The notes under the pieces: model-generated
Seen by the model: only the letters and a program-made list of their open reading frames with translations
The model's database searches: none
Told to the model about the DNA's origin: nothing
Program-made: the position numbers and the translations under genes
Shown here: positions 18,748-28,913 of the stretch, piece after piece
How positions within the stretch are numbered: position 1 is the stretch's first letter
Layout of the letters: each line of letters opens with the position of its first letter
Assembly: GCA_024277475.1 (NCBI GenBank)
Contig: JAJRVC010000612.1
Coordinates: forward strand, 1-63,568
Direction of reading: 5' to 3'
Length of the DNA: 63,568 nt
From: Deltaproteobacteria bacterium
GTDB lineage: Bacteria; Desulfobacterota; Desulfobacteria; Desulfobacterales; JAFDCJ01

Positions 18748-19410
18748 TTATTTCCGCAGTTTAATCCGTATTTCATTTTTTCTCTCATCAATCTCAAAAG
18801 ACTCAAAATCGGTTGCTTCGATCATGGGAATCACCTGCTGCCGCGTATATGCCGCAATCGGTTTATGCAGGCCGAGCAGTTTAAAAAACCATAAAAATGA
18901 CCGTTCGCGAAAATTGAGGGATGCTTTCCATTTTTCTTTATCGATGTCTGCCGTAATATTGGCAGGGTCGTAGATCCAGGCCTCACCGCCTTTTTTCAAC
19001 ACCCGATATATTTCTATCAGAACGGCTACCGGATGATTCAATGAATGCAGCATCCCGGTGCTGATCACCCCATCGAAAAAACCATCATCAAAGCGCAGGT
19101 TGGCGGCATTTCCAACTTCGAAGCTTACCTGCTTGGATAAGCCTGCATTTAGAGCCCGGGTTCTGGCCATGCGTATTAATTGTCGGCTTAAATCGACACC
19201 GATAATTTTGATCCCCGGTGCCCGTTTTAAGATTTCAACCGGCAAATTTCCCGGCCCGGTGCCAAGATCAAGCATTGTGCCTTCTTTGAAAACGGTTGCG
19301 ACTTCCTCAGCAATCTGGCAATAATAACTCTCGATAGCCAATCGGGTGGCCTTCTCATAGGATGACGCCAACACCCCGGGTATTCTTTCTATTTTAAATA
19401 ATTTATTCAT
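18748..19410 (-). CDS. Class I SAM-dependent methyltransferase
   Basis: A 220-residue protein starting at the ATG at 19410 (MNKLFKIERIPGV). A longer frame to 19545 looks like spacer translation. Motif I is MLDLGTGPGNLP (about 45-56), the acidic end of beta-2 is IIGVDLSRQL, and motif IV is FDGVISTGMLHSLNH. Methyltransferase_11/UbiE-like fold with the late strand EAWIYDP. The substrate is unknown. It is isolated on the minus strand and convergent with the SDR. Confidence 0.83.
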   Translation of the reverse strand: MNKLFKIERIPGVLASSYEKATRLAIESYYCQIAEEVATVFKEGTMLDLGTGPGNLPVEILKRAPGIKIIGVDLSRQLIRMARTRALNAGLSKQVSFEVGNAANLRFDDGFFDGVISTGMLHSLNHPVAVLIEIYRVLKKGGEAWIYDPANITADIDKEKWKASLNFRERSFLWFFKLLGLHKPIAAYTRQQVIPMIEATDFESFEIDERKNEIRIKLRK

Positions 19411-19703
19411 CGTTTTATATGTTGATGTTGAACTTGTATGCGGGTGCAAAACACACGGTTTGTGTGGCAAGAATTGACGGTTCGGATTTAACGTAAACCC
19501 TGAACCTCTAGACTTTGAACGGTTACAGTAAAACAATGACCGCATGAAATGTCAATCACTTTACGGTTTACAATCCTGTTTAGAATATATTAAGGTGATT
19601 CTAATGTTTTCAAGAGGGTATAAAACAATTTCAGTAATATTGGCCCTTGTTGCATCCGATTTTGCCGGACGTCAGTAGTTCTGACTTTTTAAGGAAAAAG
19701 ATC

Positions 19704-20201
19704 ATGGACAGAGAAAATAATGTCTTTTACTGGCTGCCGTGTTCAGTGGTTTTTGTGAGCACGGTTCACGAAGAGTCTCGTGATATCATGACGGCCACGG
19801 CGATGTTTGTTTCGGAAAAAGAGCCCCTGCTGGCCATCAGTGTTGCCAAAGACCATCTTACGGAAAAATTAATCGAGCAATCCGGCAAATTCACTTTGGT
19901 GATTGCCGGCGAGGGCCAGAAGCAGCTGGCCATGCAGGTGGGGAGTGCAAAAGGTGATGCGGTTGATAAATTTAATAAGTTTTCCATCGAATCCACACCC
20001 GGCAAATCCGGCAATGCCCTCATTCCCGCAGGAGCCGCGGCCTGGATGGACTGTACGGTGGAAAACAGTCGGAAAATCAAGGGCTACCAGATTTTCATCG
20101 GCCGGGTTGTAGCGCAGGAGGATACGGGTAAGGCACCATTGATCTGGCACAAGGATGGATTTTTCGGATTAAGACCGATATATACAGAGGACAGAAGATA
20201 G
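19704..20201 (+). CDS. Flavin reductase-like / FMN-binding split-barrel protein
   Basis: 165 residues from the ATG at 19704, 7 bases behind AAGGAA. The frame is open further upstream but there is no other good start. It contains YWLPCSVVFVSTVHEES, then TATAMFVSEKEPLLAISV and KGDAVDKFNKFSIE. This is the pattern of the flavoredoxin/flavin-reductase family common in anaerobes. It may reduce FMN/FAD with NAD(P)H or carry electrons by bound FMN. No partner monooxygenase is nearby. Confidence 0.75.
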   Translation: MDRENNVFYWLPCSVVFVSTVHEESRDIMTATAMFVSEKEPLLAISVAKDHLTEKLIEQSGKFTLVIAGEGQKQLAMQVGSAKGDAVDKFNKFSIESTPGKSGNALIPAGAAAWMDCTVENSRKIKGYQIFIGRVVAQEDTGKAPLIWHKDGFFGLRPIYTEDRR

Positions 20202-20221
20202 AAGTCAGAGGTCGGAGAACA

Positions 20222-20428
20222 GAGGTCAGCCCAGCCGCCGGACAAAAAAACGACCGGTCTAATCGAAAAATAAACTGATGAACGTCCAACATCGAACGTC
20301 GAATGAATGTATTCTATCCATTTATAAAAAAGATTGAGCTAAGCGATTCCACCCTTCGACATTCGATATTCTGCGGTTCGCTTTTCGGATATAACGATCC
20401 TTACAAATGACGATGGACCAGTACCCAG
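20222..20428. repeat. Dispersed intergenic repeat, copy B
   Basis: The sequence from CAGCCCAGCC through CGGTCTAATCGAAAAA, GAACATCGAACG-like words and GAATGAATGTATTCTAT to AGCGATTCCACCC matches copy D (33344-33455) and copy C (30040-30200) closely. Its 3' half, ATTCTGCGGTTCGCTTTTCG, is identical to part of copy C. Confidence 0.75.
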
Positions 20429-20457
20429 TCACCAGCAACGTGCTTTGAGGACACATC

Positions 20458-21672
20458 ATGAAAACGGACATCGCTATCGCCGCCATTGCCGTTTTAGGAA
20501 CCTTCGATTCGAAGGCCGAAGAACACATCTTCTTAAAAGAACAAATAGAGCAGAGAGGATTACGGGCGCTGACGATTAATGTCGGAACCCGGACCCCATC
20601 ACCGGTACCGGTGGATATTGATCTGTTTCAAAATGTCACGGAAAATACGCCGCATATTCCAGAAGGCAGAGATAATATTATCAATGCCATGCTGCAGGAG
20701 GCCAAGGTCCAAATTAATGCTTTATATAAGGACAACAAGATTAGCGGCATCATCTCAGCCGGTGGCGGTACAGGCACCCATATCTGCACAACCATCATGC
20801 GTGAACTCCCCCTGGGTGTTCCCAAAGTGATGATCTCCACCGTGGCCTCACGCAACATGGCCGATATCGTCTCCACCAAAGACATTACCATGATCCACAG
20901 TGTCGTAGACCTGCTGGGTGTCAACAGTATTTCAGGCAATATCATAGATAAAGCCGCGGCTGCCATATGCGGCATGGTTCAAAGCCAATGGCGGCCCGCA
21001 GAAACAAAAAACCGTATCGCCCTGCCCTTTTTCGGCTTTATCACCGCCGGGGCTGAGGCTATCCGCAGCGCCCTGGAAGCACTGGGGTATGAGGTTGTTG
21101 CCTTTCACGCCAACGGCACCGGCGGCATGGCTATGGAAGAGCTAGCTGCGGAAGGGTATTTTGACGGTATTCTGGATCTGGCAACCCACGAACTGGCGGA
21201 TCATCTGCTGGACGGTTACTGCGGTGCAATCGGACCGCAACGGTACGAACCGGTTCCCGGCAGACCGATCCCACGGCTAATCGTACCGGGAGGACTGGAT
21301 TGCGCGGTTTTAGAATTCACCCGTCAGAACGTTCCGGAGCAATATCAAGATCGCAAAATCTTTTTTTACGACTTTCGTTCCGCAATCCGGCTTAATTTTG
21401 AGGAAACCACCTGTATTGCCAACCAACTGGCGGAAAAACTAAACCGGGACGCAGCCAATATAAAAATTATGATCCCAACCAGAGGCTGGTCCGAACCCGA
21501 CCGGGAAGGAGGGCCTTTATACGATCCTGAAATGAACTCAATATTTATCCGGACGTTTAAAGAGGCTCTCAATCCTCAAATCGAAATTCAAGAAGTGGAT
21601 TTTCACATCAACGATTCCGATTTTGCCGCGTTGGCCGCCAACTTAATGCATGAAATGGTACAAAAAAAGTAA
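20458..21672 (+). CDS. Tm-1-like ATP-binding domain protein (UPF0261)
   Basis: A 404-residue protein of the UPF0261 / Tm-1 N-terminal domain family. It begins with the typical VLGTFDSKAEEHIFLKEQIE, has the glycine-rich GIISAGGGTGTHICTTIMRE, the Met/His block TMIHSVVDLLGVN, and the late motif IPTRGWSEPDREGGPLYDPE. Members bind ATP; no reaction is established. Here it follows a flavin reductase-like gene and a repeat, and a second full copy lies in the UbiD/UbiX operon (35085). A broken third copy follows at 21800. I infer a link with aromatic or other catabolic operons. Confidence 0.85.
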   Translation: MKTDIAIAAIAVLGTFDSKAEEHIFLKEQIEQRGLRALTINVGTRTPSPVPVDIDLFQNVTENTPHIPEGRDNIINAMLQEAKVQINALYKDNKISGIISAGGGTGTHICTTIMRELPLGVPKVMISTVASRNMADIVSTKDITMIHSVVDLLGVNSISGNIIDKAAAAICGMVQSQWRPAETKNRIALPFFGFITAGAEAIRSALEALGYEVVAFHANGTGGMAMEELAAEGYFDGILDLATHELADHLLDGYCGAIGPQRYEPVPGRPIPRLIVPGGLDCAVLEFTRQNVPEQYQDRKIFFYDFRSAIRLNFEETTCIANQLAEKLNRDAANIKIMIPTRGWSEPDREGGPLYDPEMNSIFIRTFKEALNPQIEIQEVDFHINDSDFAALAANLMHEMVQKK

Positions 21673-21799
21673 CCGGCTTTAATAGTAAAATGTCAAATCA
21701 GTTATTGCCGAACTGTGTAAATTCCGTTACAAACATAAACTTGAGGGACTTTCAATCCGTGAGATGATCGAAGATAGACGATAAAAGACCAAACATTTT

Positions 21800-21968
21800 G
21801 AATCATCTTGCTGTCGCCTTATTGGTTGCCACCATGGACACCAAAGGCCAGGAGGCCCTGTATCTGGTTGATTGCCTTAGACCAGAAGGCATTGCGGTTA
21901 AGATTATGGATCTGTCTTACCGGATCAATCCCGCTATTTCATACGGTTACAACAGATCGAACATTTAA
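21800..21968 (+). pseudogene. N-terminal fragment of a further Tm-1-like (UPF0261) gene
   Basis: The frame NHLAVALLVATMDTKGQEAL, then YLVDCLRPEGIAVKIMDLSY, matches the first 50 or so residues of UPF0261 proteins (VA-LDTKG-EA-L). It then runs out to TAA at 21966-21968, where the convergent oppF-like gene begins to overlap. There is no proper start and the remaining 85% of the gene is absent, so it is a remnant. Confidence 0.7.
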
Positions 21969-22963
21969 CGCAGATGGCACGCCACGAAATGTCCCGGCCG
22001 GACTTCCCTGAAAAGCGGTTCCTCCTGTCGGCAGCGATCTTCAACATAAGGACAGCGTGTATGAAAGCGGCAACCCGTCGGCGGGTTGATCGGACTCGGA
22101 ACATCCCCTTCCAGTATGATCCTTTTTCGCTCTTTATTTGGGTTGGGAATCGGCACGGCACCCAATAGGGCTTCGGTATAGGGATGAAACGGTGTTGCAA
22201 AGAGCTTTTTTTTTTCGGTAAGCTCCACAATTTTGCCGAGATACATGACAGCGATCCGATGACTGATATGTTTGACGACTGCCAGGTCGTGGGAAATAAA
22301 CAGGAAAGTCAGGTTAAACTCCTCCTGCAAATCCATCAAGAGATTAATCACCTGGGCCTGAACTGAAACATCAAGCGCAGAAACCGGCTCATCGGCAACA
22401 ACAAGACTCGGATTCAACGCCAAGGCCCGGGCAATGCCGATTCGCTGTCTCTGACCACCGGAAAATTCGTGCGGGTGTTTGGCCATTTGGCTCGCGCGAA
22501 AGCCAACCCGCTCCAGCAGGGCGGCAGCCAGTTCTTTTTTTTGCTTACCTTTGGCGATGCTGTAATTTTCCAAAGGTTCTGCAACGATCTCACCGGCAGA
22601 CATGCGGGGGTTCAGCGATGAATAAGGGTCCTGGAAAATCATTTGCATTTCTCGGCGTACGGGCTGAAGTTCGGTGCTGCTGATATGAGTAATATTCCTT
22701 GACTTCAGATAAATTTCACCGGCGGTGGAATCGATAAGCTTCATCACCGTCTTGCCGACCGTCGTTTTGCCGCACCCGCTTTCACCGACCAGGCCCAGAG
22801 TCTCTCCGCGTTCGATGGTAAATGAGATACCGTCTACGGCTAGAACAAAACCGATGGTACGCGATAGAAGTCCGCCTTTGACAGGAAAATACTTCTTGAG
22901 GTCTTTGACCTCGAGGATCAGTTGCCGGGAGTTGTCAGGGGTATGTGATCTGATTTCAGTCAT
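21965..22963 (-). CDS. Peptide/nickel-type ABC transporter ATPase, OppF/DppF-like
   Basis: A 332-residue ATPase: Walker [17 protein letters not shown]-loop [14 protein letters not shown], signature [15 protein letters not shown], Walker [13 protein letters not shown], and a His switch. The oligopeptide-transport C-terminal extension carries [14 protein letters not shown] with cysteines typical of the OppD/F FeS-like motif. It is last in a five-gene importer on the minus strand and overlaps the end of the OppD-like gene by 8 bases. Confidence 0.93.
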   Translation of the reverse strand: MTEIRSHTPDNSRQLILEVKDLKKYFPVKGGLLSRTIGFVLAVDGISFTIERGETLGLVGESGCGKTTVGKTVMKLIDSTAGEIYLKSRNITHISSTELQPVRREMQMIFQDPYSSLNPRMSAGEIVAEPLENYSIAKGKQKKELAAALLERVGFRASQMAKHPHEFSGGQRQRIGIARALALNPSLVVADEPVSALDVSVQAQVINLLMDLQEEFNLTFLFISHDLAVVKHISHRIAVMYLGKIVELTEKKKLFATPFHPYTEALLGAVPIPNPNKERKRIILEGDVPSPINPPTGCRFHTRCPYVEDRCRQEEPLFREVRPGHFVACHLR

Positions 22964-24014
22964 CGATAGTTGAACTCACTTGCTCGGTTTCCCAGCACGC
23001 CGCCCAATGGCCCGTTGCATGTTCTTCAAGCAGCGGTGCGTCATGTCGGCAGCGGTCATTTGCAAACTTGCAGCGCGGGGCGAAGGCGCAACCGACAATC
23101 TCTCGCCGCAAAGACGGCACGATCCCCGGAATTTCCTCCAGCCGACGCACGCTTTCAGGTTCGGATGACTCATCGATGTTGGGGATGGAAGCCATGAGGC
23201 CACGGGTATAGGGATGCAGGGGATGGTCGAACAACCGGTGAACGGTGGTTTCTTCCACCTTCGATCCCGCATACATTACCAAAACCCGATCGGCCATTTC
23301 GGCGATGACACCCAGATCGTGGGTAATCAGGACGATCGCCATCCGGAGTCTTTGTTTGATATCCACCATGAGGTTCAGAATCTGGGCCTGAATAGTCACA
23401 TCCAGGGCCGTTGTCGGCTCGTCCGCGATCAGGATTTTGGGATTGCACGACAGGGCCATGGCAATCATGGCACGCTGGCGCATCCCGCCGGACATCTGGT
23501 GCGGGTATTCACTAAGCCGTCTGGCGGCTTCAGGAATACGGACGATGTTTAAAAATTCTTCAGCCTTCATAAAGGCTTCTTTTTTGGAAAATCCCTGATG
23601 CAGCATCAATGACTCGCTGATCTGGAACCCGATGGTAAGCACCGGATTGAGTGATGTCATCGGCTCCTGGAAGATCATGGCAATATCGTTACCACGGACC
23701 TTGCGCATTTACTTTTCGGATAATTTCAAAAGATTGCGCCCTTCCAGAATTACGCGACCCTTTTCGATTCGACCCGGCGGTTGGGGGATAAGACCCATAA
23801 CCGCCAAAGAAGTTACGCTTTTGCCGCAACCGGATTCGCCGACGATGCCAAGGGTTTCACCGCGGCTGATGTGCAAAGAAACTCCGTTTACCGCCCGTAC
23901 AATGCCGTCTCGCGTGTAAAAGCGAACCGTCAGGTCGTCTACCTCCAGAACACGTCCGGCGGATGACGACCGGGTGGTTGTAACCGGATCTAAGTTTGCT
24001 TCGTTGATTATCAT
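22956..24014 (-). pseudogene. OppD/DppD-like ABC ATPase interrupted by an in-frame TAA
   Basis: 23709-24014 encodes the N terminus with Walker A ([15 protein letters not shown]) and ends ...LKLSEK. TAA at 23709-23711 is followed in the same frame, with no gap, by [20 protein letters not shown] and the rest (signature [15 protein letters not shown], Walker [13 protein letters not shown]) to 22956. Family members usually have Glu in this position (LSEKEMRK-like), so a single GAA-to-TAA change explains it. All other parts are intact. It could be a true nonsense mutation, a sequencing error, or two polypeptides made by reinitiation at the ATG touching the stop. Confidence 0.85.
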
Positions 24015-24032
24015 TTTACGTCTGTTTGGGTT

Positions 24033-24926
24033 CTACATTTGCCTTGCCAGACGAGGATCCAACATATCTCTTAGACCGTCGCCGAGGATGTTGACTGCCA
24101 AAACGCTTAATGTCAGAAAAATGCCGGGGAAGAAAATAATATTAGGCGCCAGTTGAAAGTATGCGCGTCCTTCCGCCATTATATTCCCCCAGCTGGGAAT
24201 TTCCGGTGGTGTGCCCGCACCGATAAAGCCCAGCAAAGCCTCAGTAATCACGGCCGCGGCGAATACGTAAGTTGCCTGAACGAGGAGTGGTGCCACGGTA
24301 TTGGGCAGGATGTGGCGGAAAAGCATTTTTCGGACTCCCGTCCCTACAGAGATTGCAGCTTCGACGTAAGGTTCTTCTCTGATCATCAGTACGATGCTCC
24401 TGACCAGACGTGCAACTCGAGGTATTTCAGGGATGGTGATAGCCATGATGACGTTTTGAATACTGGCCCCGGTAATGGCGACAAGGGTGATGGCCAGCAG
24501 GATTTCAGGAATGGCCATCAAGCCGTCCATGATGCGCATCATGACGGCATCTACCGAGCGACTGTAGCCGGAGATCAATCCTATCATGAGACCGACCAAG
24601 GTTGCGAACACAGATACACCCAAACCGACGATCAGAGATATTCGCCCGCCATGCAAGGTCCGGCTGAAAATATCCCGGCCTAAATGGTCGGTGCCGAACC
24701 AGTATTCGGCCGATGGGCGTTTCAAACGCAGTATTGGATCGATCAATAAGGGGTCCGAAGTGACAAAAGGTGCAATCAGCGTTAGAATCGTTATCAATAC
24801 CAGCACGGCGCCGCCGAAGACCACCGTCGGATTTCGCCGTGAAAACTCAACGCTGCGGGGCAACCATCTTTTCGGGTCTTCTGTATTAATTTCATCGATC
24901 GTAATTTCGGTGGATTCTGCAGCCAT
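24033..24926 (-). CDS. Peptide-type ABC transporter permease, DppC-like
   Basis: A 297-residue inner-membrane permease with an N-terminal cytoplasmic tail. It has the OppC/DppC N-domain sequence YWFGTDHLGRDIFSRTLHGG and about six membrane helices. The EAA loop EAAISVGTGVRKMLFRHILP contacts the ATPase. It forms the channel with the DppB-like protein encoded upstream (18 bases between the genes). Confidence 0.93.
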   Translation of the reverse strand: MAAESTEITIDEINTEDPKRWLPRSVEFSRRNPTVVFGGAVLVLITILTLIAPFVTSDPLLIDPILRLKRPSAEYWFGTDHLGRDIFSRTLHGGRISLIVGLGVSVFATLVGLMIGLISGYSRSVDAVMMRIMDGLMAIPEILLAITLVAITGASIQNVIMAITIPEIPRVARLVRSIVLMIREEPYVEAAISVGTGVRKMLFRHILPNTVAPLLVQATYVFAAAVITEALLGFIGAGTPPEIPSWGNIMAEGRAYFQLAPNIIFFPGIFLTLSVLAVNILGDGLRDMLDPRLARQM

Positions 24927-24944
24927 CTTGGCTCCAATTGTGGT

Positions 24945-25886
24945 TCAATAATGGATTCGCGGATCTAAAAAGCTATAGGAGATGTCTACAATCAGGTTAA
25001 TGAGCAGGTATACGCCTGAAAACATCAGAATAATTCCCTGGATCACGGGATAATCCCGCTGAAGAACGGAGTCGACCACCAGCCGTCCCAGGCCCGGAAT
25101 GTTGAATACGCTTTCAGTCACCACAACCCCGCCGATCAGCAATGAAATTCCAACACCGATTATGGTCACAATAGGAACCGAAGCATTTTTCAGGGCATGC
25201 CGCAGCAGTACCACTCGCGAGCTCAGTCCTTTGGCGTGGACCGTACGGACGTAGTCCTGCGACAGCACTTCCAGCATGCTGGCCCGGGTAATGCGGGCAA
25301 TCAGGGCGGCGTAGATAAGCCCCAGGGCAATGCTTGGCAAAGTGATCCGGCGCAAAAAAGGTATAATGCCTTCGGTAATGCTGACAAAACCCTGTACGGG
25401 AAATATTTGAATTTGAATGGAAAATCCATACATCAGCAGATATCCGATCACAAAAACGGGAATGGAAAAACCAAAGACGGCGAAAATCATCACTGAATAA
25501 TCTATCCAGGTACCCGCTTTCCAGGCCGCCAGCACGCCCAGGGGGACCGCTATAAAAATGGCAATAAAAATACTGGTGACAGCCAGTGACAGGGTCGGTT
25601 CAATACGCTGGGCAATGAGTTTGGTCACCGGCATTTCAGAGAAAATCGAATCGCCCAGGTCACCTTGAAGTACATTGGATATCCATTTGCCGAACTGGTT
25701 ATAAATGGGCTCATCGAGTCCTAGCTTGGCGCGGATGCGCTCGACATCCTCCGGCATGGCAGTGCTGCCCGCGATCACCGCCGCCGGGTCCCCCGGAGCC
25801 AGATGCAGCAAAAGAAAAACAAAAACGGCTACCACCCCCGCAACGGGAATGGCAGCCAACAAACGCCTGAGAATATAAACCCACAT
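24945..25886 (-). CDS. Peptide-type ABC transporter permease, DppB-like
   Basis: A 313-residue inner-membrane permease. The first helix is preceded by MWVYILRRLLAAIPV. The usual LAPGDPAAVIAGSTAMPEDV periplasmic stretch and the EAA loop RTVHAKGLSSRVVLLRHALK are present, and it ends SYSFLDPRIHY. Second gene of the importer, 97 bases after the binding-protein gene. Confidence 0.93.
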   Translation of the reverse strand: MWVYILRRLLAAIPVAGVVAVFVFLLLHLAPGDPAAVIAGSTAMPEDVERIRAKLGLDEPIYNQFGKWISNVLQGDLGDSIFSEMPVTKLIAQRIEPTLSLAVTSIFIAIFIAVPLGVLAAWKAGTWIDYSVMIFAVFGFSIPVFVIGYLLMYGFSIQIQIFPVQGFVSITEGIIPFLRRITLPSIALGLIYAALIARITRASMLEVLSQDYVRTVHAKGLSSRVVLLRHALKNASVPIVTIIGVGISLLIGGVVVTESVFNIPGLGRLVVDSVLQRDYPVIQGIILMFSGVYLLINLIVDISYSFLDPRIHY

Positions 25887-25983
25887 TTATTTGTTTCCAC
25901 ATTATAAATGGTATTACCTGAATTGTGATTCAAATTCAGGTAGTAACGTTGCAACATAGGGGTTAACAACCAGTCTGCAGCAC

Positions 25984-27579
25984 CTATTTCTTCTTGGAAA
26001 CGTTCCAGAAGATCGGCACCGGGCTTTTTACTAAACCATCCAGTTCCGAGCGGTAGGCAACAGGCTGGTAGACGGTCCCCAGGGGAACATAAGTAACGAC
26101 TTCAAAAGCCCTTTTTTGGATTGCTACGGCAATCTCCTTCTGTTTTTCGGGATCAGGTTCCTTGCCGAAGGCGGTTCGCATTTTTTCGATCTGTTCGTCA
26201 CAGGGCCATCCGAACCATGCCTTATCACAATCGGCGCTGATAGCCATGTGTTCGGCCGGATTTAAAAAATCCGGCCCATTGAACCAGGTCTGAAAGGCGT
26301 TCCAGCCCCCCTCGGAAACAGGTTTTTTTATTGCGCGGCGAGCAACCAGGGTGGACCAGTCCATAGCCTGCAGTTCTACGTTGAACCCGGCCTTGCGCAA
26401 GTTCTGTCCCGTAACCAGGGTCTGAAGGTTGATAATGGTATCATCGGTGGCCTGGAGTATTACGATTTTTTCACCTTTGTACCCGGCTTCTTTGAGCAGT
26501 TGTTTGGCTTTAGCGAAATCCTGCTGCATTAAAGGTTTGGATCCGACATCAGACGCGAAAAACGAACCGCACGGATACATCGAAGGACAGACATTGAATA
26601 AATCGGGGTCGTTACCGGCAGCTGCACGCACGGCCATTTCAACGCTGGTCGCCCAGAGAACAGCCTGGCGCGCCTTGGGATTGTCAAACGGCGGCTGGGT
26701 GTGATTCAGGCGCAAAACGCACTGGAGTCCCAGCGGATCGAAAGTTTCAACCTTGACAGCCTCCGCCGCTCGCAATCGCGGCAGATGGTCCGGATTTGGT
26801 ATCTGGATAAAATCAATTTCTCCGGCAATTAAGGCATTTGTAACGGTGTTGGCATCGGGAATCCACACAATCTCCACTCGGTCTACTTTTGCTACCTTAC
26901 CCCCGGCCGTGTTGCTGGCCGGCTCTTTGCGAGGAACATAATCTTCATTTTTTACGTAAACCGCCTTTAATCCCGGTTTAAATTCTTCTTTTACAAATTT
27001 AAAAGGACCGGAACCGATGACGTCCTTCACCTGTTCATCCGGTGATGTAAGGGCCTGTTCTTCTTTCATCATAAACGGAACGTTTGAAGTGATTTTGGCC
27101 AGGGCCTGCAGCGTCATACCGAACGGATATTTCAATTTGAGTTTGAATGTTTTATTATCGACAATCTCCAGCTTTTCGGCCGCCGCCATCAGCTGCTTTC
27201 CCAAACCATCTTTGATGCCCCAGCGTTTTATCGAGGCGACACAATCTTTGGAAGTAACTGCCGTACCGTCGTGCCATTTCAACCCGTCCCGCAGGGTGAA
27301 GGTGTACAAAAGGCCGTCGTCACTTATCGAATAGTTCTCGACCATCTGGGGTTGTACCTTGAAGTCTTTATCCAGACCGAACAGGGTGTCGTAAACCAGG
27401 AAAGCGTGACTGCGAACGATGTAAGCCGTTGTCCAGATGGGGTCCAGCTGTTTAAGGCTCGAGTCGAGGTTGACCCGGATCACCGTTTCGGCGACAGCAC
27501 CGGGGCCGGTCAAACCGAATATCAAAGACGCCACAAGACAAAAAACGATGACAACCTGCTTTAACATTTTCGTGTTCAT
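25984..27579 (-). CDS. Peptide-type ABC transporter substrate-binding protein (SBP family 5)
   Basis: 531 residues from the ATG at 27579, placed 6 bases behind AAGGAGAAGG (an in-frame ATG five codons earlier lacks a site). The signal peptide MNTKMLKQVVIVFCLVASLI ends at AVA-ET. The mature protein has the family order: LDPIWTTAYIVRSHAFLVYD, LRDGLKWHDGTAV, the GSGPFKF hinge, and a C-terminal lobe with EAGYKGEKIVIL. It captures peptides or similar solutes in the periplasm. First gene of the minus-strand importer (27579 down to 21965). The linked C45 hydrolase suggests N-acylated or amide substrates, by inference. Confidence 0.93.
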   Translation of the reverse strand: MNTKMLKQVVIVFCLVASLIFGLTGPGAVAETVIRVNLDSSLKQLDPIWTTAYIVRSHAFLVYDTLFGLDKDFKVQPQMVENYSISDDGLLYTFTLRDGLKWHDGTAVTSKDCVASIKRWGIKDGLGKQLMAAAEKLEIVDNKTFKLKLKYPFGMTLQALAKITSNVPFMMKEEQALTSPDEQVKDVIGSGPFKFVKEEFKPGLKAVYVKNEDYVPRKEPASNTAGGKVAKVDRVEIVWIPDANTVTNALIAGEIDFIQIPNPDHLPRLRAAEAVKVETFDPLGLQCVLRLNHTQPPFDNPKARQAVLWATSVEMAVRAAAGNDPDLFNVCPSMYPCGSFFASDVGSKPLMQQDFAKAKQLLKEAGYKGEKIVILQATDDTIINLQTLVTGQNLRKAGFNVELQAMDWSTLVARRAIKKPVSEGGWNAFQTWFNGPDFLNPAEHMAISADCDKAWFGWPCDEQIEKMRTAFGKEPDPEKQKEIAVAIQKRAFEVVTYVPLGTVYQPVAYRSELDGLVKSPVPIFWNVSKKK

Positions 27580-27693
27580 ACCTTCTCCTTTCATTAATCA
27601 TCCTCATTATTCAGTAACAATAATATATTAAATCCGGTTTCAATATCACCGAATGTAAGTAAGAAGATCAGACGAATTCGCCACCTGCGACAG

Positions 27694-28785
27694 TTATGAG
27701 AAAAAAGATTTCAGTTTTAGAGTCTGGAAATTACCCCGGCAGGGATTTCCTAATGCGTAATGTATCTGCCTGTCGGTCAGATTCATGATAATCGACATGC
27801 AGGTGCCAACCCGTTCCAGCGGTTCCACTACCGGATTTGCATGCATACAAACCGAAAAAGGACGATCCATGTGATCAGAAAGAATACCTTTGATCCCATT
27901 TTCATCAATATTACCCTTTAAGGCGGCCAGCCCATTCCAGGCTCTCCGGTAGCGAAGATAAGTGGAGGGACACGGATCGCGGAACGGTTCAAGATCACGA
28001 AAATTCATGCCAAGTTGGAGATAGTGGTTCGTGTGGGCCAAAAATCCGTTTTCAGGCCACAAAATGTGCTCTTCTACAGGTGATGTCTCGAGATCGACCC
28101 CCTCACCACCAGCGTGAGCGATGAGAAAATTGATGGAATGCGCCCGCGCCGCCGTCAAGACATAGCCCATGGCCTGCGCAAAATGGGCGGACTCCAAAAC
28201 CCGGCGGGTGAGAAAAATCCAAGGCACGCCGGCACGGGGCTGATCGGATATCAGATTGTTTACCACAAGTCCAATCCCGGCGCCGTTCATCCCGATCTTG
28301 GCCAGCTGTCCGGCCTCGGTAAAGGTTACCAGGGAGGGAACTCCCTCCCGTCCCCGAATTTTAAGTATTACCTGGCAATTGAGCACTTCCTGGTACCAGT
28401 CCCAGTTCTGGGCAAGCAGTGTGTCCCCATTTGCGGTGCCTTCGGGCAGGGCCACAAGTGACGTACATTCATTCGCAAGTACTTCAGGATTGAAAAGGAT
28501 CTCTGAGCGGGCGTTGAGTAAAAAGATTTCCTCAAAAACCCGGTTGGCGCCTTCTGCGATCCCGTTGAGCTCTTGCATAAGATCCGGAGCAAAGGCATGC
28601 GCCCTGGCGTGAAAAGAATTGCCACGGGCGACTGTTTGCTCCCAGGTTTCCCCGGTGGTGCGCTGAAAAATCTGGCGGTACAGACTCAAGATCGTCTGAA
28701 TTCTGCCCCGAGCCGCCTCTCCGTAAGCCTGTCCACGCCTTACAGGGTCGGTGTGGTTCAGCTCAATGACTGGAATCGTTTCCAT
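27694..28785 (-). CDS. C45 / acyl-CoA:6-aminopenicillanate acyltransferase-like Ntn hydrolase
   Basis: A 363-residue cytoplasmic protein of the peptidase C45 / AAT group. These enzymes cleave themselves before a Cys that becomes the N-terminal nucleophile and then act on amide bonds. The candidate is Cys107 in ANECTSLVAL, followed by LLAQNWDWYQ and GMNGAGIGLVVNNL, all family landmarks. Family members often have Gly or Asp-Gly before the Cys; here it is Glu. No signal peptide. It lies 114 bases upstream of the importer on the same strand, so import of an amide followed by hydrolysis is a reasonable inference. Confidence 0.8.
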   Translation of the reverse strand: METIPVIELNHTDPVRRGQAYGEAARGRIQTILSLYRQIFQRTTGETWEQTVARGNSFHARAHAFAPDLMQELNGIAEGANRVFEEIFLLNARSEILFNPEVLANECTSLVALPEGTANGDTLLAQNWDWYQEVLNCQVILKIRGREGVPSLVTFTEAGQLAKIGMNGAGIGLVVNNLISDQPRAGVPWIFLTRRVLESAHFAQAMGYVLTAARAHSINFLIAHAGGEGVDLETSPVEEHILWPENGFLAHTNHYLQLGMNFRDLEPFRDPCPSTYLRYRRAWNGLAALKGNIDENGIKGILSDHMDRPFSVCMHANPVVEPLERVGTCMSIIMNLTDRQIHYALGNPCRGNFQTLKLKSFFS

Positions 28786-28913
28786 GTTCTAATTAACTCC
28801 CCTGCTGTCTTTTTGCGATAGGAAATCTTTTTCTTTTTTGAAGCCGGATATGGTAAAATGTAAATCACATGTCACGGTGGATACCATCGATCAGTTCCGC
28901 AGTCAACAGTCTT

